Source: an uncultured Burkholderiales bacterium (GTDB taxonomy: Bacteria; Pseudomonadota; Gammaproteobacteria; Burkholderiales; Burkholderiaceae_C). Taken from it: a DNA stretch of 5,731 bases. Positions 1 through 5,576 of the stretch are shown here, piece after piece (positions within the stretch are counted from its first letter, which is position 1; each line of letters starts with the position of its first letter). Position numbers and translations under genes: made by a program. Below the pieces are notes generated by a model, which saw nothing but the letters and a program-made list of their open reading frames with translations, did no database searches and was not told the DNA's origin. The DNA is taken from NCBI GenBank assembly GCA_903887655.1, contig CAISQQ010000180.1, positions 1-5,731 of the forward strand. Reading direction: 5' to 3'.

Positions 1-37
1 CCGGCATGCGAGGGTTCGAGTCCTTCCTCCCCTGCCA
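1..37 (+). tRNA. tRNA-Gln, 3' part only (5' half lies outside the window)
   Basis: The window opens inside a tRNA. CCGG at 1-4 fits the end of the anticodon stem and CATGC at 5-9 the variable loop. The T-arm has stem GAGGG (10-14), loop TTCGAGT (15-21) and stem CCTTC (22-26). The acceptor strand CTCCCCT (27-33), discriminator G34 and encoded CCA (35-37) follow. The T-stem pairs fully with one G-U wobble. The anticodon is not in the window. Glutamine is inferred because this 3' half resembles remembered betaproteobacterial tRNA-Gln(UUG) and because tRNA-Gln commonly lies just upstream of prs there. That it is a tRNA is nearly certain; the amino acid is less so. Confidence 0.85.
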
Positions 38-61
38 TGTGTTTATCGTGGCATCGATTGA

Positions 62-104
62 AAGAGTTCAGCTCAAAACCCAGTGGGTTTTGAGCTGGGC
101 TTTT
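62..104 (+). terminator. Rho-independent terminator after the tRNA
   Basis: AGCTCAAAACCC (70-81) and GGGTTTTGAGCT (85-96) form a perfect 12-bp stem around the 3-base loop AGT. The pairing extends outward through C69-G97, two T-G wobbles, G66-C100 and A65-T101. The downstream arm runs into TTTT at 101-104. The hairpin ends the tRNA transcript about 25 bases after CCA and separates it from prs. The stem is so symmetrical that it could also act against antisense transcription. Confidence 0.85.
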
Positions 105-120
105 CTCACGTTGTTGATCA

Positions 121-149
121 TTGGCTGGATTTCCGTCTCCTCTTAGGCT
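121..149 (+). promoter_or_regulatory. Weak sigma-70-like promoter candidate for prs
   Basis: TTGGCT (121-126) and TAGGCT (144-149) are separated by exactly 17 bases. They match the -35 consensus at 4 of 6 positions and the -10 consensus at 3 of 6. The pair lies between the tRNA terminator and the prs ATG at 166, where a promoter would be needed if the terminator is efficient. Transcription would start near 156 and leave a very short leader. The match is poor and could be chance. Confidence 0.25.
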
Positions 150-165
150 CACGTCAAGCGTCCTT

Positions 166-1143
166 ATGTCAACCCTTCAAAACACGGATTTTTTGGTTTT
201 CACTGGCAACGCCAATCCAGTCTTGGCCAATGAAATCGCCACCGACTTGGGCACCGAGCTGGGGAGCGCCAATGTGGGACGCTTCTCTGACGGTGAGGTC
301 ACCGTGGAGTTGCTCCAAAACGTGCGTGCGCGTGATGTGTTTGTGGTGCAGTCGACTTGCGCGCCCACCAATGAAAACCTCATGGAACTCTTGATCATGG
401 TGGACGCCTTAAAACGCGCCTCGGCCGAGAGAATTTGTGCAGTGATCCCCTACTTTGGTTACGCCCGCCAAGACCGCCGACCCCGCTCAAGCCGGGTGCC
501 CATTTCAGCCAAAGTGGTGGCCAATTTGTTGCAAACGGTCGGTGTTGCGCGCGTGCTCACCATGGACTTGCATGCCGACCAGATTCAGGGATTTTTTGAC
601 ATTCCTGTGGACAACATCTACGCCTCACCGGTGCTGCTGGGGGATTTGCGGCAAAAAAATTATGAGAACTTGATGGTCGTCTCGCCCGATGTGGGCGGTG
701 TGGTTCGCGCGCGCGCCTTGGCCAAACAGCTCGACTGCGACTTGGCCATCATTGACAAGCGTCGCCCCAAGGCCAATGTGTCCGAAGTGATGAATGTGAT
801 TGGCGATATTGAGGGGCGCAACTGCGTGATCATGGACGACATGATTGACACGGCCGGCACCTTGGTCAAGGCCGCCGAAGTGCTCAAAGAGCGCGGCGCG
901 CAAAAGGTTTACGCCTACTGTACCCACCCGATTTTTTCGGGACCGGCCCTGGAGCGCATCGCCAAAGGCGAGGCGCTCGATGAGGTGGTGGTCACCAACA
1001 CGATACCCCTGAGCGTAGAGGCCGCGCAGTGCAAGAAAATCCGCCAACTCTCGGTGGCCGCGTTGATTGCAGAGACCATGCAACGCATTGCCAAGGGAGA
1101 GTCGGTGATGAGTTTGTTCTCGGACCAAGATCAGCTCTTTTGA
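166..1143 (+). CDS. prs: Ribose-phosphate pyrophosphokinase (PRPP synthase)
   Basis: This cytoplasmic enzyme transfers pyrophosphate from ATP to ribose 5-phosphate. The product, PRPP, feeds purine, pyrimidine, histidine, tryptophan and NAD synthesis. The 325-residue protein has the usual class I length. FSDGE lies at 40-44, the flexible ATP loop YFGYARQDR at 96-104, the metal-binding DLHADQIQGFF at 134-144, DKRRP at 197-201 and the PRPP-binding loop DDMIDTAGT at 224-232. All key motifs are intact. The reading frame stays open upstream to a TTG at 121, but homologues begin shortly before the VFTGNANP segment, here at 11-18. ATG 166 gives that end. Its Shine-Dalgarno is weak, with only AAG about eight bases upstream. 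A terminator-like hairpin follows before rplY. Confidence 0.97.
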   Translation: MSTLQNTDFLVFTGNANPVLANEIATDLGTELGSANVGRFSDGEVTVELLQNVRARDVFVVQSTCAPTNENLMELLIMVDALKRASAERICAVIPYFGYARQDRRPRSSRVPISAKVVANLLQTVGVARVLTMDLHADQIQGFFDIPVDNIYASPVLLGDLRQKNYENLMVVSPDVGGVVRARALAKQLDCDLAIIDKRRPKANVSEVMNVIGDIEGRNCVIMDDMIDTAGTLVKAAEVLKERGAQKVYAYCTHPIFSGPALERIAKGEALDEVVVTNTIPLSVEAAQCKKIRQLSVAALIAETMQRIAKGESVMSLFSDQDQLF

Positions 1144-1177
1144 GCGTTCAGATCCTGGCGGCGAGAACACACAAGCC

Positions 1178-1214
1178 GTGAGCTTTGGCCCAGTGCCATG
1201 AGTTCACTTTTTTT
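1178..1214 (+). terminator. Terminator or attenuator hairpin between prs and rplY
   Basis: GTGAGCT (1178-1184) pairs with AGTTCAC (1201-1207) over seven pairs including one G-T wobble. An inner stem TGGC (1186-1189) pairs with GCCA (1195-1198) around loop CCAGT. Seven T residues follow at 1208-1214. This is the layout of an intrinsic terminator. It ends 46 bases before the rplY ATG, so it may end the prs transcript, or act as partial read-through into rplY. No convincing promoter with a good -10 is visible between it and rplY. Confidence 0.65.
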
Positions 1215-1247
1215 ACAGTCCGAGTCACACTGGTCGCGGTGGGCTCA

Positions 1248-1254
1248 AGAGGAG
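1248..1254 (+). promoter_or_regulatory. Ribosome binding site of rplY
   Basis: AGAGGAG lies six bases before ATG 1261. It decides the start: an in-frame ATG at 1198 would add 21 residues, but that codon sits inside the preceding terminator hairpin and the residues do not belong to the L25 family. Confidence 0.85.
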
Positions 1255-1260
1255 TCAGCA

Positions 1261-1905
1261 ATGAAATTTGTCGCATTTGAACGCGCTAAACATGGGACGG
1301 GTGCGAGCCGCCGTCTGCGCATCACAGGTCGCACACCCGGCATCGTTTACGGTGGCGAGAAAGACCCCCAACTGATCGAACTCGATCAAAACGCCTTGTG
1401 GTACGCCCTTAAAAAAGAGGCCTTCCACGCATCCGTCTTGGACATGGAAATTGACAACCAAGAGACCAAGGTTCTCTTGCGCGATGTCCAGTACCACCCC
1501 TACAAGCCCATGGTCATGCACGTGGACTTTCAGCGCGTGGACGCCAAAACCAAAATGCACATGAAGGTGCCACTGCACTACAGCGGCCAAGAAAGCTCTC
1601 CCGCCGTCAAAGTTGACTCTTGCTTGGTCAATTTGCTGGTGATGGAACTTGAAGTCACTTGCTTGCCCTCGGACTTGCCTGAGTTCATTGCGGTGGACCT
1701 GAGCGAGCTCAAAAAAGGCAGCCCCATGCATTTGAACGACATCAAATTGCCCCCCGGTGTGACCCCAGTGACTCACGGTAAAACCAACCCCGTGATCGTC
1801 TCGGTGGTGGCCACCGTGGCCGAGGTGGAAACACCCGCCGAAGGCGCCGACGGCAAAAAGGCAGATGGCAAAAAGCCTGAAGGCAAAAAAGACGCCAAGA
1901 AATAA
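1261..1905 (+). CDS. rplY: 50S ribosomal protein L25, long general stress protein Ctc type
   Basis: L25 binds 5S rRNA in the central protuberance of the large subunit. The 214-residue protein is the two-domain form. The N-terminal RNA-binding domain (about 1-95) starts MKFVAFERAKHGTGASRRLR and contains GIVYGG (27-32), LLRDVQYHP (72-80) and HVDFQRVDA (87-95). The C-terminal beta domain (about 100-185) contains KVPLHY and LPSDLPEFIAVDLS (135-148). The last 20 or so residues are a charged low-complexity tail with three spaced GKK units and a KK end. Many family tails are acidic or Ala-rich, so this lysine-rich one is notable. The start at 1261 is supported by AGAGGAG six bases upstream and by the family N-terminus. 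A strong terminator lies about 90 bases downstream. Confidence 0.96.
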   Translation: MKFVAFERAKHGTGASRRLRITGRTPGIVYGGEKDPQLIELDQNALWYALKKEAFHASVLDMEIDNQETKVLLRDVQYHPYKPMVMHVDFQRVDAKTKMHMKVPLHYSGQESSPAVKVDSCLVNLLVMELEVTCLPSDLPEFIAVDLSELKKGSPMHLNDIKLPPGVTPVTHGKTNPVIVSVVATVAEVETPAEGADGKKADGKKPEGKKDAKK

Positions 1906-1992
1906 GGCGTCTTGGCGCTTGGCCTCTTGAGCCGCGCGGGGATCTTGATCTGCGCGACGAACGGCTCCACACCTCCAACAGCCCAAGCCCTG

Positions 1993-2018
1993 AAGGCCCC
2001 GACAACGGGGCCTTTTTT
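1993..2018 (+). terminator. Rho-independent terminator after rplY
   Basis: AAGGCCCC (1993-2000) and GGGGCCTT (2007-2014) form a perfect 8-bp GC-rich stem around the loop GACAAC. The T run at 2013-2018 continues from the stem. It lies between the rplY stop and the pth start, with only 24 bases left before the pth ATG. Confidence 0.9.
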
Positions 2019-2030
2019 CTTGGGATCGCC

Positions 2031-2036
2031 TAGAAT
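2031..2036 (+). promoter_or_regulatory. Possible -10 element of a leaderless pth promoter
   Basis: TAGAAT matches the -10 consensus at 5 of 6 positions and ends six bases before the pth ATG at 2043. Transcription about seven bases downstream would begin at or next to the A of the start codon. No recognisable Shine-Dalgarno precedes pth, which fits a leaderless mRNA. No -35 is evident, because the expected place falls in the rplY terminator stem. Confidence 0.4.
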
Positions 2037-2042
2037 CTCCCC

Positions 2043-2711
2043 ATGATTAAACTCTTTGTTGGCTTGGGCAACCCCGGTGCCGAATACGAAAAAACCCGCC
2101 ACAACGCGGGATTTTGGTGGGTATCGGACTTGGCCGAACGCTTGAAGTTGACCTGGCGCTATGAGAAAAGCTACAACGCACGGGTGGCCAAAACCTCCTT
2201 TGAAGGGGAGAGCGTTTGGCTCATGGAGCCCCAAACTTTCATGAATGCATCGGGCCAATCGGTGGGCGCCTTGGCGAATTTTTTCAAAATCAAGCCCGAG
2301 CACATTTTGGTGATCCACGATGAGCTCGACATTGTCCCAGGTGAGGCCAAGCTCAAACTGGGTGGCTCGCACGCAGGGCACAATGGCCTCAGGGACATCC
2401 ACGCCCACTTGGGCAGCGACCAGTACTGGCGGCTGCGCTTGGGCATTGGACACCCTGGCGCCAAATCCGAGGTGTTGCACTGGGTGCTCAAAAAACCGTC
2501 TGCCGAACACCAAAGCGCCATCGACGCTTGTGTCTCCCGCACCCTCACGGCTTATGAAGACTTGGCTCGCGGGAACATGACCCAAGCCACCCTCAAAATA
2601 CACACCTCCAAGCCCCCTCGCCCCAAGCCCGAGCGCAAAGACCCCGCGACCCGGGCCAGCACGCAAGCCGCGCCAAGCGCTCTAGCCTCACCCACCGTCA
2701 AGCTGGATTGA
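2043..2711 (+). CDS. pth: Peptidyl-tRNA hydrolase
   Basis: Pth cleaves the ester bond of peptidyl-tRNAs that drop off ribosomes and recycles the tRNA in the cytoplasm. The 222-residue protein keeps the Pth catalytic and substrate-binding residues at E. coli-like positions: N10 (GLGNPG), H20 (TRHNAG), N68 (TFMNASG), D93 (HDELD) and N114 (GHNGL). The core ends near residue 188. The remaining 30 or so residues are a Pro-, Lys-, Arg- and Ala-rich tail that E. coli Pth (about 194 residues) lacks. ATG 2043 starts directly with the family N-terminus IKLFVGLGNPG. No Shine-Dalgarno is seen, and a TAGAAT six bases upstream suggests a leaderless transcript. The stop overlaps the end of the convergent ferredoxin gene by 14 bases. 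Confidence 0.96.
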   Translation: MIKLFVGLGNPGAEYEKTRHNAGFWWVSDLAERLKLTWRYEKSYNARVAKTSFEGESVWLMEPQTFMNASGQSVGALANFFKIKPEHILVIHDELDIVPGEAKLKLGGSHAGHNGLRDIHAHLGSDQYWRLRLGIGHPGAKSEVLHWVLKKPSAEHQSAIDACVSRTLTAYEDLARGNMTQATLKIHTSKPPRPKPERKDPATRASTQAAPSALASPTVKLD

Positions 2712-2967
2712 TCCCCTGGCTGAGAGCCAACAGGGCGTGGTATTTGCTTTGCAGCTGCGCCTCGCTTTCAATGAACTCGGGGTTGAGCGGGATGCAGTCC
2801 ACGGGGCAGACCTCCACACATTGAGGCGTGTCAAAGTGGCCCACGCATTGGGTGCATTTGTGCGGGTCAATCTCGTAAATTTCCGCCCCAAAATAAATGG
2901 CCTGGTTGGGGCACTCGGGCTCACAGACATCGCAATTGATGCACTGGCTGGTGATCATCAACGCCAT
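2698..2967 (-). CDS. yfhL: YfhL-family 2[4Fe-4S] ferredoxin
   Basis: A small cytoplasmic electron carrier of 89 residues. The first cluster motif is CxxCxxCxxxC at C9, C12, C15 and C19, within CINCDVCEPECP. The second is C38, C41, C50 and C54, with the extended CxxCx8CxxxC spacing typical of the YfhL/Alvin-type family, and C58 follows. The physiological partner cannot be read from the sequence. The frame is open upstream to an ATG at 3048 inside coaD, but MALMIT at 2967 is the family start and lies 4 bases after the coaD stop, so translational coupling is likely. Only a weak AAGG about 12 bases upstream is seen as Shine-Dalgarno. The gene is last in the minus-strand operon and overlaps the pth 3' end. 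The symbol follows family membership. Confidence 0.93.
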   Translation of the reverse strand: MALMITSQCINCDVCEPECPNQAIYFGAEIYEIDPHKCTQCVGHFDTPQCVEVCPVDCIPLNPEFIESEAQLQSKYHALLALSQGINPA

Positions 2968-2971
2968 GGCT

Positions 2972-3466
2972 TCAAGCGCCTTGGCGAAGTTTTTGCGACA
3001 AGGCCTGCGCCACACGGGGCGAGACCCATTGATCGACCGCCCCGCCAAGCGAGGCGATTTCTCGAATCAAGGTACTCGACAAGGCTTGCAAATGGGCCGC
3101 GGGGGTGAGAAACACACTGTCGACCTCGGGCACCATTTGTCGGTTCATGCCCGCGAGTTGCGCCTCATAGTCAAAATCGCTCACCGACCTCACACCACGC
3201 ACCATCACGCTGGCCCCTTGCTCGCGGGCGAACTGCACCACCAAACCCGTGAACCCGAGCACCGTCACATTGGGCAAATGCGCGAGCGCCTCTCGGGTGA
3301 TGGCAATGCGCTCGTCGAGCGTGAAGAGGGTTTTCTTGTGATGCGCACTGGCCACGGCGATGACCACGTGCGCATACATGTGACTCGCTCGTCGAGCAAT
3401 GTCCTCATGACCCAAGGTCAAGGGGTCAAAGGTCCCTGGGTAGATTGCCGTCACTGATAAAGCCAT
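2972..3466 (-). CDS. coaD: Phosphopantetheine adenylyltransferase (PPAT)
   Basis: CoaD transfers AMP from ATP to 4'-phosphopantetheine to make dephospho-CoA, the penultimate step of coenzyme A synthesis, in the cytoplasm. The 164-residue protein matches the usual family length. It shows the nucleotidyltransferase signature YPGTFDPLTLGH at 9-20 (T12 and H20 of the TxxH-type site), lysines 44-45 in the phosphopantetheine region, MVRGVRSVSDFDYE at 88-101 and the ATP-binding LSSTLIRE at 129-136. All are intact. The frame is open 27 codons further upstream, but ATG 3466 has AAAGGA (3478-3473) six bases before it and gives the family N-terminus. rsmD lies 77 bases upstream. A shared transcript is likely because no clear promoter or terminator is seen in that gap. 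Confidence 0.96.
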   Translation of the reverse strand: MALSVTAIYPGTFDPLTLGHEDIARRASHMYAHVVIAVASAHHKKTLFTLDERIAITREALAHLPNVTVLGFTGLVVQFAREQGASVMVRGVRSVSDFDYEAQLAGMNRQMVPEVDSVFLTPAAHLQALSSTLIREIASLGGAVDQWVSPRVAQALSQKLRQGA

Positions 3467-3472
3467 GGTCTG

Positions 3473-3478
3473 TCCTTT
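3473..3478 (-). promoter_or_regulatory. Ribosome binding site of coaD
   Basis: On the minus strand AAAGGA lies six bases before ATG 3466. It decides the start against the longer open frame that reaches 3547, almost to the rsmD stop. Confidence 0.8.
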
Positions 3479-3543
3479 TTTCAAGGGTGAATGAACACCA
3501 CGAAGCGGTCCAACTTGAAGGCCCATCCGAAGGGATGACACAC

Positions 3544-4110
3544 TCAAGCTGTTTTTCTGAGCAAATGGGCGTGCACCTGGCCGGCTTTGAGGTATTTGTG
3601 TTTTTCAAGCCCCAAACTCTCCAAGGCGTGCTCGTGTTGCGCCTGGGGGGATTCTAAATACAAGTGACCTTGGGGCTTGAGACACGGCACACTCGCCTTG
3701 AGTGCGGCCTCGAGCGTGGCGGGTTGGTCAAACGGCGCATCGAGAAACACCAAATCAACGCTGGCGGGCTTTAAGCTTCTCAAACCCATCAGCGCGTCCC
3801 CTCGTTGCACGCGCATGCCCTGCGCCTTCAGGGCCTGGATTTTGTCGTTGAGCACGCCACACAGTGCCGCGTCACTCTCCATCATCAGCACCTCGCTGGC
3901 TCCCCGCGAAGCGCACTCAAAGCCGAGCACGCCGCTGCCCGCAAACGCGTCCACACAAATCCAATTCGTCAAGTCCTGGCCCAGCCAATTAAAGAGCGTC
4001 TCTCGCACCCGGTCCGGTGTGGGTCTGAGCCCAGGCCGATCAAGCACCTTGAGCTTGGTGCGCTTCCACTGCCCCCCAATGATCCTCACCTCACCGGCGC
4101 CTGAACTCAA
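3544..4110 (-). CDS. rsmD: 16S rRNA (guanine(966)-N(2))-methyltransferase RsmD
   Basis: RsmD uses S-adenosylmethionine to methylate G966 of 16S rRNA in the small subunit. The 188-residue product has the family N-terminus VRIIGGQWKRTKL (8-20), LRPTPDRVRETLFNWL (28-43), the SAM-binding VDAFAGSGVLGFE (53-65) and the acidic ESD after motif II (78-80). The catalytic motif IV reads DAPF at 124-127, where the family normally has DPPF. No ATG fits. The best start is TTG 4110, which overlaps the TGA of the upstream peptidase and has GGGAGA six bases before it. A GTG at 4089 would also give an RsmD-like start but lacks a well-spaced Shine-Dalgarno. An ATG at 4248 would run far into the peptidase gene. 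Confidence 0.93.
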   Translation of the reverse strand: MSSGAGEVRIIGGQWKRTKLKVLDRPGLRPTPDRVRETLFNWLGQDLTNWICVDAFAGSGVLGFECASRGASEVLMMESDAALCGVLNDKIQALKAQGMRVQRGDALMGLRSLKPASVDLVFLDAPFDQPATLEAALKASVPCLKPQGHLYLESPQAQHEHALESLGLEKHKYLKAGQVHAHLLRKTA

Positions 4111-5576
4111 GACGGGTCTCCCACGATGACCGTCACCATCCGCTCGGGGTCCAGCACCGATTTGAACGCTTCGTGGACGGACTCCACCGTCACCGCCTGC
4201 ACCGCTTGCGTCCACGTTTGCAAGTAGTCGAGCGGCAAGCCAAACCAAGCGATATTGGCGATGTTGTCGAGCAGCTTTTTGTTGTTGTCAATTCTGAGCG
4301 CAAAGCCACCCATCAAATTGTCCTTGGCCGCTTGGAGTTCTGCTGGCGTGGGGCCTTGCTTGACAAAGTCGCTGAGGACCTCACCCACCACCGCCAAAGC
4401 TTGGTGGGCTTGGTCCTTGCGTGTTTGCAGCCCAATGGTGAATGGGCCGGTTTGGAGCTCGGGGTAGAAATAGCTGTAAACGCTGTAACTCAAGCCCCTT
4501 TTTTCACGAACTTGGTCGGTCAAGCGCGAGACAAAGCCCCCACCGCCCAAAATATAGTTCCCAACGGTGAGTGGGAAATAGCGCTTGTCATCCCTGGCAA
4601 TGCCGGGTTGTCCCACGAGGACATGGGCTTGGGTGGCGGCAAAGGGCAAGGCGACGGTTTTGCTCGCCGCCAAAGGCTTGACTGCAGGCATGGCGGGGGT
4701 TGGCGCCAAGGCCGCACAACTCTGGGGCTTGGGTAAGCGGCTGAGCAATTCACGGGCAATGCGCTCGACATCGGCGCGTTGCAAGTCTCCCACCATGCTC
4801 ACGCGGGCGCGGCAGGGCGTGAAAAACTGCTGGTGAAAGCGCTTGAGGTCTTGGGGCTCAATCGCTTTGACCGAGGCCACCGTCACACTCTGACCATAGG
4901 GGTGAGCGCCAAAGACGTTTTCTCGAAAAAGCTTGGAGGCCACCGCTGCCGGTTGGGTCAAACTCTCCTCAATGGAGGACACGCTCATGGCACGCTCGCG
5001 ACGCCAAATGGTGGCATCGAAAGCGGGGGCCCCGATTTGTCTGGAGCCGAGCTCCACGGCTTTGTCCAAGATGTCTCGCTTGACCAAGCTGCGCAGGTAA
5101 ACACTCAAGCGGTCATCGCTGCTAGAAGCCGCAAAAATCGCCCCAAGATCGGCCCAGGCCTGACCCACCGCGTTCTCATCCAAGGGCGGTAAACGCGCCG
5201 CTTTTGAATCGTCTTTTGCGTGGGCGAGCGACTTGCCACCCTCGCCCAGCACCCCTTTGGAGAGCATTTGTGCAGTGGCGCCTGAAAGCCCAGAGCGCCC
5301 AGGCGCGTCAAAGCGTGAGCCCGCGTCAAAATCGATCTGGATGTCCACCATCGGCAAAGCGTGATCAAGGACCCAATACACCTCCAAGCGCTCATCGAGT
5401 CTGGCGTGCTCGATGGGCTGCAAGGCCAGCGCCATCGCGGGGAGAATGCAAAGCAAAGAGCCAAGCAGCGCGCGCGCTTGGGGGCCCCAAGATTTTAGAA
5501 ACCCAGTGCCCAAACCGTGATTAGAAACAAGACGCGCCGTCATGGGGGCAGACCGCCCAGGAGAAACTGTGTTCAT
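4107..5576 (-). CDS. M16 family peptidase-like protein without zinc motif, probably exported
   Basis: This 489-residue protein has two M16 domains. The N-terminal one (about 55-235) reads SGLSGATAQML at 95-105, where active members carry HxxEH, so the zinc site is missing. The C-terminal domain (about 245-485) has the conserved GGGGFVSRLTDQVREKRGLSYSV (in pieces: GGGGF 344-348, R351, REKRGLSYS 358-366) with the R and Y residues known to bind substrate in M16B partners. Residues 36-52 (ALLGSLLCILPAMALAL) look like a signal peptide core with a likely AxA cleavage near 51, after an unusually long n-region. The start at 5576 has AGGAGG six bases upstream and overlaps the previous stop as ATGA. 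It is probably the non-catalytic half of a periplasmic heterodimer with the upstream gene. Confidence 0.9.
   Translation of the reverse strand: MNTVSPGRSAPMTARLVSNHGLGTGFLKSWGPQARALLGSLLCILPAMALALQPIEHARLDERLEVYWVLDHALPMVDIQIDFDAGSRFDAPGRSGLSGATAQMLSKGVLGEGGKSLAHAKDDSKAARLPPLDENAVGQAWADLGAIFAASSSDDRLSVYLRSLVKRDILDKAVELGSRQIGAPAFDATIWRRERAMSVSSIEESLTQPAAVASKLFRENVFGAHPYGQSVTVASVKAIEPQDLKRFHQQFFTPCRARVSMVGDLQRADVERIARELLSRLPKPQSCAALAPTPAMPAVKPLAASKTVALPFAATQAHVLVGQPGIARDDKRYFPLTVGNYILGGGGFVSRLTDQVREKRGLSYSVYSYFYPELQTGPFTIGLQTRKDQAHQALAVVGEVLSDFVKQGPTPAELQAAKDNLMGGFALRIDNNKKLLDNIANIAWFGLPLDYLQTWTQAVQAVTVESVHEAFKSVLDPERMVTVIVGDPS
4117..4122 (-). promoter_or_regulatory. Ribosome binding site supporting a TTG start of rsmD
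   Basis: GGGAGA on the minus strand lies within the last codons of the M16 peptidase, six bases before TTG 4110. It favours the TTG that overlaps the peptidase stop over the later GTG at 4089. Confidence 0.6.

Noticed and set aside
625..1170. Minus-strand open frame of 181 codons opposite prs
   Set aside because: It lies fully antisense to a conserved prs with intact motifs; no domain is recognisable.
1255..1986. Minus-strand open frame of 243 codons opposite rplY
   Set aside because: It mirrors the rplY codons with a His-, Val- and Phe-rich composition and has no family resemblance or plausible Shine-Dalgarno context.
1773..2666. Long minus-strand open frame (297 codons) antisense to rplY and pth
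   Set aside because: It covers two clearly recognised plus-strand genes and the terminator between them. Its translation is Gly/Val/Phe-rich with no recognisable domain, as expected from antisense of GC-rich coding DNA.
2897..3457. Plus-strand open frame of 186 codons across coaD and the ferredoxin
   Set aside because: It is antisense to two well-supported genes and has low-complexity His/Arg-rich composition typical of a shadow frame.
3524..3537. Small hairpin CATCC/GGATG between rsmD and coaD considered as terminator
   Set aside because: The stem has only five pairs and no T tract follows on either strand, so termination is not supported.
4173..4736. Plus-strand open frame of 187 codons within the M16 gene
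   Set aside because: It is antisense to the conserved C-terminal M16 domain and shows no independent coding signal.
5446..5450. Cys43 in the M16 signal sequence considered as a lipoprotein attachment site
   Set aside because: The residues before Cys are Leu-Leu, while a lipobox needs Gly, Ala or Ser at -1.
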